Source of the DNA: Valencia hispanica
Taxonomy: Eukaryota; Chordata; Actinopteri; Cyprinodontiformes; Valenciidae
DNA length: 64,000 nt
Assembly: GCA_963556495.2 (NCBI GenBank)
Contig: OY747713.1
Coordinates: 28,916,961-28,980,960, forward strand
Reading direction: 5' to 3'
In this document: one piece after another, positions 1 to 11,340 of the stretch
Numbering within the stretch: position 1 is the first letter of the stretch
How the letters are laid out: every line of letters starts with the position of its first letter
The notes under the pieces: generated by a model
What the model was told of the DNA's origin: nothing
The model's input: only the letters and a program-made list of their open reading frames with translations
Databases searched by the model: none
Position numbers and translations under genes: made by a program

Positions 1-122
1 AAGAAAAAAAAACTTGCATTTGGACAAAATAAATAATGTATGAACTCTGCCCCAGGAAAATAGAGGTAAAAGCTACTGTGTACATTCCAGCTGCACCAAG
101 AGCATGTTTAGAAGAGCTTAAT

Positions 123-139
123 GTTAGCACCATGGACAG
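123..139 (+). promoter_or_regulatory. RE1/NRSE (REST-binding) site, copy a
   Basis: GTTAGCACCATGGACAG fits all 17 positions of the degenerate RE1 core NTYAGMRCCNNRGMSAG. REST/NRSF binds this element through its zinc fingers and silences neuronal genes outside neurons. It lies about 1.97 kb upstream of the gabbr2 start codon. Binding itself is inferred. Confidence 0.75.
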
Positions 140-581
140 CACAAGTAAAAGGGAGGACGTATTCAATGTGTTTGGTTCTGAAACAGTAACACATTGCTCT
201 GGGTTCAGTGTTTTTAAAGTATTTAGTATTTATTATGATGAAACCTTAGTTGATAAATACACTTTGTTTATTAAAAGTATTTTTTAATTTGAATTGAATT
301 ATAGGGAATTTTGCCTACCATTTACACACTTATTCAATTTAGACTATTTCAAAAATTATTATCCATATCCCTAGCATGTCATAATTATAATTTTTTTTTT
401 ACCTCATAGGTTAAATACATAATTATAATGTTTTTTTCTGTGCACCTTAAGAAAAGAAATATGTTTCTATATGGCCAGAATAAAAAAAGGTGTATGCAAT
501 TCCCTAGGTAAATACAGGTAAAGGCTAATTTGCACAGAGAATATGTTCAGCAGCACCACAGCAATAGAAAAGCGTGGATAG

Positions 582-602
582 TTCAGCACCATGGACAGGA
601 GC
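582..602 (+). promoter_or_regulatory. RE1/NRSE (REST-binding) site, copy b
   Basis: The core TTCAGCACCATGGACAG at 582-598 is a canonical RE1, followed by GAGC in the variable right part. It matches the consensus better than copy a because it starts with TTC. It is about 1.49 kb upstream of the gabbr2 ATG. GABBR2 is a neuronal receptor subunit, so REST control is plausible. Occupancy is inferred. Confidence 0.82.
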
Positions 603-745
603 TAATGCCTCTTCACTGTCCATTCCTCTGAAACGTTTAGGCATGACTTAATATTCAGTGTTTCCCAATTATTTAGTAATTCTAGGATGGGTAGATATTA
701 GACCAGGAGAAGTTATCACCGTAACCTATTTTGGACTCCCCCTAT

Positions 746-866
746 AATCTCCGAATCTAGTTTTTATTTTATTTTTATGTTTTGGTAAGTTATGTTGGAT
801 GTTGGATATAAACTTCTGTCACACATCCACGGTAACCCTTTTATTATTTGATCTGATGTTCCTGAG

Positions 867-914
<48 letters not shown>

Positions 915-1179
915 ATCACCTTAAGACATACTTGAAGTGTAGTTATGTTTTGTCTCACAGAAAAAGTGTCAGAATTGTATATACTTAGTAGCCTACGAAT
1001 TTTTTCCCCACCAGAGCAGATATTGTTTAAAATTGTGTGTGTGTGAGAAAGAGAAAAACCCCGGCAGGTGTTACAGACCTGAGCAGGGAATCAAATCCCA
1101 GCTGCCTGTGCATGGGAACAATCTCATCCCGAGGATCAGCATTTCTAACGAGGAACTAAAAATATAGCTTATCTCTTTT
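746..1179. other. Upstream region with a TA repeat
   Basis: AT-rich sequence holding the TA run at 868-911. No promoter element or exon is recognised. The segment 1061-1130 has a weak tRNA B-box-like word and is not called a SINE. Confidence 0.4.
868..911. repeat. (TA)n microsatellite
   Basis: About 21 uninterrupted TA units, lying between the RE1 module and the putative promoter. Confidence 0.95.
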
Positions 1180-1471
1180 ATGTGACAGCATGACATGCTG
1201 CTCACATGTATACAACTTCATATACATTTACCCAGCCCGCTATGTGCTTTTGAAACCGCCGTCTATCTCCTGTTACATAAAAGCACAGTAAATCACCCTT
1301 TGGCTGTCAAGCCGTTGAGTCTGCCCTGCATAAAGCCTATGCAGCCTTTTCCACCACCTCCCCTCCTCCTTTCCTCTTTTCCTCGCCTCCTCCACACTCA
1401 GTGCACCCTCTTGCGCGCACGGTGAGCAGCAGCAGCGGCGGCGGCAGCGCTTCTCTGACGCACTATCGGAG

Positions 1472-1657
1472 ATGAGCATCCCAGTCCCGCAGGCTGTCAG
1501 GACAGACTCTCCCGACCTCCCTCTTTTTCGGACTTGTGCAATCAGCCTTTTAACTTCAGCGCTGTTCTCTCGTTTTTGTCGCATTACCGTCTTACCTCGA
1601 CTGATTTCAGAGTTTTTCCACACTGACTCCGCGTTTGGCAGTGATGCACACATTTGA
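1472..1657 (+). other. Upstream ORF 1 (61 codons) in the gabbr2 leader
   Basis: An ATG-started reading frame lies wholly before the main ATG. It would be translated first if transcription starts before 1472. The peptide has no recognised family. Its significance depends on the unmapped transcription start. Confidence 0.35.
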
Positions 1658-1709
1658 CATCTTTTGGTTGGGAATTTACTCCAGAGGAAAGAACTGTCAG
1701 CAAGAGTAA
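1644..1709 (+). other. Upstream ORF 2 (21 codons)
   Basis: A short ATG-started frame overlaps the end of upstream ORF 1 in another frame and ends in TAA. It would add to translational damping of the main ORF. Confidence 0.3.
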
Positions 1710-2032
1710 TTGATTTGCATCTGAGTCTGTGAGGTTGCTTTTCTCCGTGCTTTTCGGGCATCGTTCAGAACATTTTGTGATAAGTGCTTCAGATTAAAGC
1801 TGAGAAGCTGTGTTAAATTACAGGAAATCGTTTGTTTGACGGACTCGGAGAGGCTGTAAATCTCCCTTCTGCAACGCGACTCTGAGCCTTTGGAATTTTC
1901 TTACGGAGGTGTTGGTATAAAGCAGAAATATTGTTTCAGTTTGCCTATACGGCAGGGTGGCTGCTGCGCCTGTTCTGCTTTAAATTTGACATTTTCATTC
2001 AGACGTGGGCATCTGAGCAATCCGAATTTGTG

Positions 2033-2047
2033 ATGCCCGGGCAGTGA
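2033..2047 (+). other. Minimal upstream ORF (four codons)
   Basis: The frame reads ATG CCC GGG CAG TGA and ends 42 bases before the main start codon. It has G at -3. Such short frames near the start can tune reinitiation. The effect here is inferred. Confidence 0.4.
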
Positions 2048-2089
2048 GGTCCACGGTGGGATTTCATTGTGGTCACCCCTCACGGCAGC

Positions 2090-2404
2090 ATGGCTCCAGC
2101 CCGGAGGGACTGCAGCGGCTGGGAGATGTTCCTCCCAGCGGGATGCCTGCTCCTCTCCGCTTTGCTATTTTACCCCAGTGTGGCAAAGGTGTGCAACGAC
2201 CGCACCAAACACGGACAGGATAACAGCTGGTTCACCAGGGACGGAGAAAACTTGCCCATAATGGTGCTGATGCCAATGAACGAGTCGGCCCTGATGAGCA
2301 GCATCAGCCAGGGAATCGAACCAGCGGTTCAGCTGGCCATCCAGCACATAAGGGAGTCCAGGGAGTACCCGTTTTCACTCATCACCAAAATTTATGACAC
2401 TGAG
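2090..2404 (+). CDS. gabbr2: GABA-B receptor subunit 2, first coding exon (partial gene)
   Basis: This exon encodes the first 105 residues of a class C G-protein-coupled receptor subunit. GABBR2 pairs with GABBR1 at the plasma membrane and couples GABA binding to Gi/o signalling. The ATG at 2090 has a strong context (A at -3, G at +4); an in-frame GTG at 2069 is not a credible vertebrate start. Residues ~12-32 form a hydrophobic signal peptide (core CLLLSALLFYPSVA). A poorly conserved linker follows. From about residue 58 the sequence matches the first strand and helix of the Venus-flytrap lobe 1: IMVLMPMNESALMSSISQGI, then PAVQLAIQHIRES and KIYDTE. The pattern LMPM...G..PAVQLAI..IR and the exon end at YDTE are those of GABBR2. 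GABBR1 has FPM...GQACQPAVEMAL and HHDSKC at the corresponding positions. The exon stops in phase 0 at a GT donor, and no later exon is visible in the window. Confidence 0.87.
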
Positions 2405-2410
2405 GTAAAT
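2405..2410 (+). other. gabbr2: 5' splice donor of gabbr2 intron 1
   Basis: The exon ends ACT GAG and the intron begins GTAAAT, a good U1 match apart from position +6 context. The phase is 0. The following frame runs into CA/GT- and C-rich low-complexity sequence and a stop, so it is not coding. Confidence 0.85.
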
Positions 2411-4744
2411 ATGCGTGTGTGTGCGTGCGCGTGTCGCCCGATGTGTGCACGTGCGTGTGTGAGCGCACCCCCCCCCGCAGCGCTTTGCTCTGTGTGTCCA
2501 AAGGGGGGATACGCTGCTTCTTGTTGTATTTAGTGCCTGTGCATCCATTGGTTCTGGTGCCTGTGTTCCCATTGCACCAAAGTGATTGACATCACAGTAT
2601 AGGGTTATAATGCTATCGCTGATATCGATGTCACCATCAGCCACTGCATCATCCGGCCACTCTTGAGTCATATGCTCTTGTGTAAATATTTCTTTAGTTG
2701 CCACAATCTTAGGATGTCATTCACCAAACTGGCTTCCAGTCAAACGCTGCACTCATTTTTTCCTTCCTTTTTATTTATTTACAAACTACGCTAAACGCTG
2801 CTTTTTCAGTCACGAATCAGTGCATCCTACTGGAGATTTAAGAGCCGCCTCTTATCACGCCTGAAGATGGCAGTAATTGGATGCACGATGTCCCCCTTTT
2901 TAAACGGAGTCAAACCTCGCTGCATTCAAGCACTGCACAGTGGCGGTTCTTGCATGAAAGCCACCGTGGCAAGCCCCCCCGACATATGGATGGTATTCAG
3001 AATTGTGTCGTCAAGTTTAAAATCTAACTAAAAGTGTGATACATTTCTGAATGAACTCAGTGTAATGTGAAAAAAAGAAGTTTGTATGACGTTTTACTTT
3101 ATGGTATGCAAAAGAAACCAGTACTGTAATTCAGACAGGCTATTTGGTAATTTGCAACACAGATTTTTCAGTGAGGTCTATTTCATGGTTATTATCGATG
3201 TTCTTCCATTCTTTAATGCATCTGTTTCTCCAAAGTACTCTTATTCCACCAGGTCCTCCCTCCAGTAGTTGTTTGTTCTCTCCCCCCCCCCACTATACTT
3301 ACTATTTCTTCCTCTGTCTAAATGTCTCCCAATATGCCATTCTGTCGACACACCTTAGCATGCCTTTAAAGAATAATATACAAGTATAAATATGCATCAA
3401 AAATTATTAGGATGACATTATTTGTCAATGCAATTCCAGCAGTAGCCACCTACCTAAAAAACTGCCCATAGTGGAGATCTCTGTGTTTCTCTGTTGCATT
3501 TTATTTTTTACATATCCAACATTTAATTAGGAAGTGTGTATATCAGATACACATTACATGTTTTACCTTTATATGCCATTCCAAGTTACCTTACAATTTA
3601 CAAATTTCTGTTTTAGACTGCCAGTGCGCATATGGTACTTTGTGACGAAATGAAAATGTACAACAAGAAAACCCCCATATTTTCTAAACAAACCATGTTT
3701 GTTAAGATGCACCATCTCATCAATCATGTATGTCTACACTACTTTACCATACAGATTATATAATCTTACGTTTAAACCCGCCAGATCCACATGCTATTTC
3801 TCTTACCTGTCAAACCTGATTAAGAAGATTTATATTGAATTAAATGCATCATTAAACAGGATTAAACACAGAATTTAGTGGCTTAGTTCCAATCTCTTTT
3901 TAGAACTACAATATTGGAAGACATGAGAATAGCTTCAGACATATTTTTTCTAGCTTTCTGGCCATAAGTGATAATTATTATTAAAAAAGTGTCAGACTTC
4001 GTGTGTAAGAGAGCAATTGCAGTAAAATAGGATTTTACTTATTTTAAGCAAAGATAAAATGTATATCTTATGTTAGAGATTTGCATTGTTAGCATTATTA
4101 AAACAGCAGAGTTCATGTGTATTCCCTTGACAAATTTACCATATGTTCCATGACAGTTATTAAAAACGTATTAAGTAAGTATTAAACAACGCAACTTTGC
4201 TGTCTTCCATTCAGTCCACTATATCCACTGAAAGTTTTGCTCGCAGCCTGCATGAACCACAGACATGTTTCATAATGATGTAGAAAACACATGTCTGGGG
4301 TTCTTTTTGACTTCATATTAAGCACCTCACAGAAACTGAAAAAATATGTTATAGCTAACTGTCTTTTTCACTTAGTAACAGCGTCCTCACTAAAGAGTTG
4401 TGCTTTCATATCAACATGTTAGTATGGTGTGTTCACTGATAAAAAAAAGATCAGATTCTTTCAAATCTCTGACAAGCAAGTTACCTCTCAGGGCTGTTCC
4501 AATTGAAAATCAGGCAATCTGTCGGCTTCTTTATACTCAAGAGTCCTTCTCAGTGACTTTAGATAATTCCTATTGACTACGGCCCACATTTTAAGACTGG
4601 TATAACTACTATGTCTACCAATTTCACAGACGGTCCTTATACTGTAGAAGGGAATGGGACACTCACTAACTAAGCCATAGGTCTCCAGCTCAAGGGCCAG
4701 TGTCCTGTCAGTTTTAGATGAAGCTCTGCTCCAACACAGATGAT
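2411..4744. other. Intron 1, no recognised feature
   Basis: Starts with GT/GC-rich low-complexity sequence (2411-2470) and a C run at about 2468-2476. The rest is AT-rich with short homopolymers. No exon, RNA gene or repeat family was recognised. Confidence 0.5.
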
Positions 4745-4885
4745 TCAAATGGTCCAACTTCCTCATCACCATGGCAATGTTATGCAGAAGCCTGCTAATT
4801 AACCCTTATTTGATTCAGGTGTGATGAACCAGCAAGATAACTAAATATGCAGGATACAGACCCTTCAGTGAACATCCCTAAACCA
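4745..4885. mobile_element. hAT-type MITE fragment
   Basis: The words TTTGATTCAGGTGTG and ATGCAGGATACAGACCCTT fall in the order typical of the right half of a common teleost hAT MITE (GATTCAGGTGT...CATGCAGGA...GGGCCCT). The left half is not clear and no target duplication was found. Confidence 0.4.
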
Positions 4886-6668
4886 AGCTAGTCAAAGTAT
4901 TGTCTTAAATCTGCATGAGGTGTGATATTGATTATAACCACTTTCAACGATATGTCGGTATTGACAGTTTTTGCTTTCTCTCTGGCAAATATACCTTTGT
5001 GTTTGTATGTGCACAGGTGTGTTTGTTGTGTGAAACAGACATATAAAGCTCTGTTGACCGGGGTAAGACCTCAGACGGGACATGCTCAGAAACCAAGGGA
5101 TTAATATGATGTTATGTGGGTTATGATTTTCCTCCTCCAATCCCCCGGAGAGAGAGATGAGCTGGAAGCAAGAGGTCAGGGGGCCATCCTCACATCCGCT
5201 TGCTGGGAATGCCAGCGCTCCAATACTGCCAATCAGTGAAAACTTATGAGACTACTGTTTTTTTTTATGATAGTGTTACAGGGGAAGGGTGAACACTTCT
5301 GAACTATTGCTGTGTTTCTTAAGTTGGTTCAGACAGCTGTTTGAATCTGAATGCTGATAATGTTTTAGAACAACTTAAAAGTAAAAATAGTAACTGTGCT
5401 GAAACCATGAATTTGTTTTTTCATCTCATTTCCTTTAGTTAAAAATCTTGTGAAAATATGTTTTTTTTCTTCACTATAGATCTGTTGTGAAGAACATTTG
5501 TCCAGTGACAGCATCATAATCATGGTCAAGTTTATTAGGGGCTACTGAGTAAATGTAAATTACAGCAACCTACAGCAACTTGCAATAATGAGGTTAATAG
5601 GTAATAAAACAAACAAACATGTAGCTTAAAGGTAAAAGAGGACATCTCCTTGGCACAGGCGGATTGCTGTACACTACATTTTTATTATTTATGATTCCAC
5701 CAATATTTATTCTGTGTAAGGCTCGTGGTATTAACAATATCCCATCCATGTTTTTGATACACATGTACAGTTAAATAATCTTTGACTTGCATATGAATAA
5801 ATGTTGTTGGACCACTTGCTTATACACACACGTACATCGTTTTCTGCATACCACATGCTTATGTCAGAAAACAATACATGCATGAGTGCATTTGTTGCTG
5901 CTAGCAGAAGGCCAAGTGTGTGCCCATGTGATGTTTGTACATGTATAAGTGTCTACGGTGTGGGCACTGGGATTTAGCTTGGCAGATGTAAGTAATCAGT
6001 CCCTGAGCAGAGGCTTTTTATCCCTTTATCCCCTGTCAGTGGAGCCATCGGTAGACTGAGCAGGCCCAGTCCATTTCCCCTGGTGGTGTGGAATTGGGTG
6101 GTGGTGGTGGTGGTGATGCTGATGGAGAGGCACTCTGGGGTTGCTCAGTGGTAAAAGGCCTGAGAGCAGAGGTTAGTTAGTTAGTTAGAGCTAGGAGGAG
6201 GCTGAAAGTACTGTAGAGGAAAATGGGCTGTAGATAAGGATCTTGGAGAAAGTGTGAAACTATTGTGATCAGACTAACATGTCACTCGGATGTTTCAGTA
6301 ATTTAGGCATTATAGACTCAAAGCACAGCTGATAATGCATCTTTTGCTTAAAACCTGTGTTATGAGGTAGAAAAGAAGCAAGAAGGATTATATCAACTGA
6401 GAGGCTTAACAGTGAGGCACATGTTGGTCTTCTGTTGCAACTCTAGATGTGTGAGCTTGGGTTGTAGTGTAACCAAGGAGTGATACTGAAGCTCTGTGGG
6501 CTTATAGGATCAAAGCTTTGGGAGGGATGGGAAGCACTGGAAAGAGATGGAAAAAAGACTTTGGGTTTTCAGCGGGTGCTAGGCTAGTTCCCCAGCTTAT
6601 GGAATGAGTGACAGCCCTTTGATATTGCTGTGTCAATGGGAGTGGAAATCACCTTATAAGGGAATTGA
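4886..6668. other. Intron 1, no recognised feature
   Basis: Unique-looking sequence with a short GGT run near 6097-6115 and a TTAG run near 6174-6190. Nothing else is supported. Confidence 0.45.
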
Positions 6669-7470
6669 TAAAAGGAATCATACCCCTAAACTGTTTCACA
6701 TGTTACGCTGCAACTGCAAACATCATTGTATTTTATTTGGATTTTGTTTAACAGCACAACACAAAGTGGTAGGGAAGTACAGAGAAAATGAAATATGGCT
6801 TTCGTGAAATTTTACAATTTGAAAAGTGCGGCATACTAATTTATTTGGTTGCCTATACTCTGACTCCTCTAAATACCCACCATTGGAACCAATTGCTTTT
6901 AGAAATAGAGTACAACTGTGAGAAATTTAATCAGGCATCAGAGGTTTGGTATTGCACAAATTAATTAGAAGCATCCAAAATGCATGTGGTAATGCTGGAG
7001 GAGATGCAGATGATTCCAGCTAAGGTGTGAGGCAATTGAAAAGCCACAGAAAAGCGCCATAAGTCATGTTTAACATTTGTTATAAGTAGGGGATGTACCA
7101 AGTGTAGAAGGTGCTCTAATCAGATCAAACCAAAATCTGCTTTTTAGTTCATGACTCAGGCAAACTGCTGACCTCAATCCAACAAAAAATCTGAAAAATC
7201 ATAAAAATTGCTGTTTATAGATCCTTTCCATCCAATCTGAATGTTTTTATTGTATTTTGCAAAGAAGCATGAGTAAACCTTTCAGTCTCTAGATGTGCAA
7301 ATACAGATATTTTCCCCCAAAACTTGCAGCTTTAACTGCAGCAAAATGTGGCTCCACAATCTGGTGAAACAGATGAACTGAATACAAATTTATATAATTC
7401 TACAGATTTTTATTAGTAAAATATCTGGAAAAGATTGTGTCCCTTTCCCTCAAATGTACAATTAAGCTTT
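6669..7470 (+). mobile_element. Tc1-family transposon relic 1 (internally deleted)
   Basis: The left end resembles the teleost Tc1 end (ATTCATACCCCTTGAAC-type) at 6676-6700, followed by GCACAACACAAAGT near 6752. The middle keeps words from the transposase, including CTCAATCCAACAAAAAATCTG (7171-7191) where the family encodes the SPDLNPIE region and TTTTGCAAAGAAGCATGAG near 7255. The order is 5'-3' on the plus strand, and about half the transposase is missing. No frame is intact. It is the first of at least eight copies of the same family in this intron. Confidence 0.75.
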
Positions 7471-9554
7471 TCTTTTCTTCTTTCTGTTTGTCCATCAAGT
7501 TAAATCCCAGTAAGATACATGAAATGATACAATATCAAAGTTTAAGGTTTAAGAATACTTCAGCAAGCTACTTTTAGTACTATGTATTGGAAGACATCTT
7601 GTATTCAGCTAGAAAATCCCATCATGCTAAAGTTTCCTCTTATTGACTTTAATATTTAAGTTTTAATTATTAAATTGACTTGTGAAGCTCAGTGACTGTA
7701 GGACATTGTTACATTTTATTATAATGACAGCCTGTTATGAAACCAAAGCACAAAGTCAGTTTAAGAATGTTGAGATGGAATTGATAAGAGGACCATAAAA
7801 GTCTAATTGTCTCCATGAAGCATATGATAAAAAAAAAGAAAATCATTTTATTCGAACAAATGAGCGGAAAGCCAAATCAAAGTAAAGGCAAACACTCAAA
7901 GAGGTTTGTTTGATAATAAAAGAAGAAGAAAAAAATGGTACCATGATCATCAATCTGACATTCTTTCCTCCATTTTGCAATAAAAAAGTTTATTGTGGTC
8001 CCTTTGCAGTAAAATGCACGTTCGGTTGTAATAAACATACTTGAATAAAATACTTTAGAACAATCATCACAAGGTAAACTTTAGATTTTCCTCTCATTTG
8101 AGCAGCTTTATGAAATTTGAATAAAAAAGGGGCTTTCACAGTCATCCAATTACCTTTTGCTTTCCATGTTTCTGATGAATATAATCTCATCTGAGACAAG
8201 AAAATCTGTGTAATCTCCTCACAATTTCACTCCCGTGCGCACTTTAACAGCCCTTTTTCATTTTGTAGAAGGGATTGCAGGCTCAAAGGGAGTTCTTAAA
8301 GGGGTTGCACATTTTAGCTCTCATGTTCCTGAAATTCTAGCTTGTCGAAGAAGAGTGATCTCATGCATTTTTAAAGGTAAATCAATAAAACCACTAAGAC
8401 ACTGGTTCTGTGAGATGGAGATGCATCTCTTGGCCAGGTGTGCTGCACCAGATGTATTTTTAACATGTATTTATTTATAGTATATGTCTGAATGCAGAGG
8501 ACCCCTGAGACTGTGATGGTGGTAACCTATGCTCAGAGATAATGTGGGCAGATACAAGCTGCCCACTCTGCTACTCCTCAAAGGGCTAGATATGACATGA
8601 CATGTTTGTGCACATGTTGGCAGGCCTGAAACCTCCGTACAGAACACTTGTTCACAGGAGGCTGAACACCCCCCTGAATGTATGTAAGGGTTTCTGTCAT
8701 TTTGTCGGAAGAAGTTAGGTTTTTAATGAAATTGCATTACCATAATGGAGGTCACTGTGCTGCTAAACATAGGTCTCAAGTCAAAGCAAGCCAGTTCAGA
8801 GTTGTTGGCCCTCTTTTGGCTGTGAAGAAATTATTGTGGCAATGTGTGGCAAAGCCATTTATTTTTCCCAGAAAGAGCATCGCAGACTAACCCTTGGTTG
8901 AACTCGCTGATTCAATCAATTCAACTCACCTCAGACCCTTCGCATAAAACAATCTGACGTGCTCAAACAAACCAGCGTCGTGTATGTCAGTGTTTGAGAT
9001 CGCATGCCACATATTATCTACATATCTGACATCTCCTTAGTGCTGCGTCGTGACCCAGAAGGATCAGCAAAGATCACCCGCCACCACTCTCAGAGGAGTT
9101 TGAACGTTCCGGGATAGTAAGAGACAGCAGCATGTGACAGTTACGGTTCTCTCAAGGCGTACAGAAAGTGCTGAGTGTGGCTGCATCCGCTGACCCGACA
9201 CAGATAGTAGGGATCAATGTGGAGCAGCCTTTCTCATAGAATGAACAGGATCTCAGGGGAGAATCAGGGAGTAGAGAGAGAGTAGTGAGAGAGAGATGTG
9301 TAGGGCTATTAGATGGAAATCCCGAAATAGGGTTATGTCATCTTCAGCACAGGAAAGAGGAAATGACCAGCCTCCTAATTCTTATTGGCTCATAATGTAA
9401 TACCATTTGCATTGTTTCTCTGAGGCTAAAACGTTTAATGGCTGTTTGAAAAAAAAAAAAAGATTTTGATCCATGCAATCAAGTATCAAGTGCAAAAGCT
9501 TTTGAGATCTATGGTATTATATCAGATATATAACTTTATATGTCCGTGATGGTA
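7471..9554. other. Intron 1, no recognised feature
   Basis: No gene or repeat family recognised. The part near 8900-9250 is less AT-rich than its surroundings and would be a candidate for conservation analysis, but nothing in the sequence itself proves function. Confidence 0.4.
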
Positions 9555-11340
9555 CAGTACGCTGCAAAAGTATTCATATCCCCTGAACTTTGTTATATTT
9601 CATCACTTTGCAACCACAGAATTCAGGGTTTTGTAGGGATTTTATATGATATACTGACACAAACTTGTGCATAAACATAAGTGGACATATGAAATGATAC
9701 ACAATTAAAAGTTTTTCAAGTAAAAGTCTGAATAGTGAACCGTGTATCTGGATTCACCTCCCTTGAATCAATACTGTGCAGAATGACTTTTGACAGCAAT
9801 CACATTTGCAAGTCTTTAGGGTTGTGTCTCTACCAGCTTTGCACATTTAGAGACTAACGTTTTAGCCTTTTTTATTTGTGGGATAGATTAAGCTTGATAA
9901 CATTGAATTGAGAACAAATTGAATCTGTAGCCAGTCCAGTTTGATTTAAATCTGACTTAGAGTTAGCCCATGCTAACACATGAAAATAGTTTGATCTAAA
10001 CTATTACAATGTTGTAGCTCTGACTGCCTTTTGGTACCTCTATCAGGTTTTCTTCTAGGGCTTGCATTTAGCTCCACTCAGCTTCTGATAAACTTTGACA
10101 GGGTTCCCTGTTTTGCTGAAGAGTAAAGTCCCCATAGCAATATGTTGCCACCATCATGTTTCATCACAGAATGAAAATTGGAATGTCGGCTCATAACCAA
10201 TACCTGCTTTAAACTTCTGCATAACTTCCTGCCTGACCTGTCAGCTGTGCTCCTTGGTCTTCATGGTGCTGTTTGTTCACTAATGTTCTCTAAAAACCCT
10301 CTTGGGCCTAAGCAGAACAGCCATGCTTGTAGTGGGCTTGAATTAAACACTATTTTCTAATTAGGTGACTTCTGAAGGCAATTGGTTGCACCAGGTTTTA
10401 ATTAGGGTAAAGAGTAAGGCAAGGCAAGGCAATTTTATTTGTATAGCACACTTTCAACAGCAGGGTAATTCAAGGTGCTTTACATGATTTGGTGATTTAA
10501 AAAAAACACATAAAAGAAACACACATTACACATGATACACAATAAAGCAAGAGAAAAATTAAAAAAAGCAAGAGAGCATGAACACATTTATACATATGAC
10601 ATCAAGCATTTACTCGAAGGCAATTCTAAACAGATGGGTTTTTAGTCTCGATTTAAATTAGTTCAGAGTTTCAGCAGCTCTACACTCGTCAGGAAGTCTG
10701 TTCCAGATAAGGGGAGCATAGAAACTGAAAGCTGCTTCTCCATGTTTAGTTCTGAGTCTAGGGATGTTTAGTAGGCTAGAGTTGGAGGACCTGAGTGGTC
10801 TTGGTGGTTGGTACCATGACAACAGGTCTTCAACATATTTTGGTGCTAAGCCATGTAATGATTTATAAACTAGTAAAAGTATTTTAAAGTCTATTCTCTG
10901 AGCTACAGGGAGCCAGTGTAAGGACTTTAGAACTGGGGTGATGTGCTCTACTTTCCTGGTTCTAGTGAGGACGCGAGCGGCAACGTTCTGGATCAGCTGC
11001 AGCTGTCTGATTGACTTTTTAGGCAGACCTGTGAAGATGCTGTTGCAGTAATCAATCCGACTAAAGATAAACGCATGGATGAGTTTTTCTAGGTCGTGTT
11101 GCAAAATCAGTCCTTTAATCCTAGAGATGTTCTTCAGGTGATAGAACGCTGACCTTGTTATTGCCTTTATGTGACCCTGCAAAAGGGAGTAAAAGGGACT
11201 TAATAAAAAAGCACACAACACAGTGAAAACTATGTACAATATTCCCTCCCCATCAGCATTGTGAGCTACTTTGTATTGGTGTTTCACAAAAAAATCCCAG
11301 TAAATTTTATAGAAGTTTGTAGTTTCAATGTCAAAAATGT
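9555..11340 (-). mobile_element. Tc1-family relic 2, split by an L2 insertion
   Basis: The left end CAGTACGCTGCAAAAGTATT is preceded by TA, the Tc1 target. The segment 10110-10160 retains the family's GTTGCCACCATCATGTTTCA word (minus-strand transposase), and 10360-10410 the TTAGGTGACTTCTGAAGGC and CAATTGGTTGCACCAG words. The family sequence then stops at the L2 tail (10411) and resumes after it: CTTTGTATTGGTGTTTCAC near 11270 corresponds to the right terminal region. The relic is therefore older than the L2. No intact frame remains. Confidence 0.75.
10411..11182 (-). mobile_element. L2-type LINE, 5'-truncated copy 1, with reverse-transcriptase C-terminal remnant
   Basis: On the minus strand this reads the last part of a CR1/L2-group LINE polyprotein, then a 3' UTR ending in TTTGTATAGCACA (reverse complement) and a short CCTTGCCTTGCC repeat tail. 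The coding remnant (about 11180 to 10658) carries HAFIFSRIDYCNSIFTGLP, NVAARVLTRTRK and LKSLHWLPV, the C-terminal region after the RT palm. The palm motifs are lost by 5' truncation, the usual fate of LINE insertions. The flanking sequence on both sides is Tc1, so this is a nested insertion. The short duplicated word GAGTAA may be part of its target duplication. Confidence 0.85.

Larger units (their letters stand above)
25..745. repeat. Ancient degenerate tandem duplication, unit ~452 bp, upstream of gabbr2
   Basis: Two blocks, about 25-290 and 477-745, run collinearly. Shared words occur at near-constant offset: GGTAAA at 65 and 517, the RE1 core at 123 and 582, CTGAAAC at 178 and 628, and TTCAGTGTTT at 204 and 654. 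The offsets are 450-459 bases, so small indels have accumulated. Divergence between copies is high, which implies an old event. Each copy carries a REST-type RE1 core, so the duplicated unit looks like a regulatory module. It could also be a chance pair of related repeats. Confidence 0.65.
1180..2089 (+). promoter_or_regulatory. gabbr2: Putative promoter and 5' leader of gabbr2
   Basis: Base composition shifts here. A pyrimidine-rich tract (about 1355-1400) is followed by a GC-rich block with CGG/CAG repeats at 1410-1460, then a leader of intermediate composition running up to the ATG at 2090. A transcription start between about 1350 and 1500 would give a 0.6-0.7 kb leader. A 15-bp perfect palindrome, CAGCATGACATGCTG, lies near 1187. 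No canonical TATA box is evident. The exact start site and any leader intron cannot be set from sequence alone. Confidence 0.5.

Noticed and set aside
1061..1130. Possible tRNA-derived SINE on the minus strand
   Set aside because: Only a weak B-box-like word; no A box at the right distance and no tail or duplication.
1273..1761. 162-codon antisense frame across the promoter region
   Set aside because: It is compositional: GC- and pyrimidine-rich leader sequence read backwards, with low-complexity Arg/Lys content and no domain.
2069..2089. In-frame GTG start that would add seven residues to the gabbr2 exon
   Set aside because: Vertebrate translation rarely starts at GTG, and the ATG at 2090 has an ideal context.
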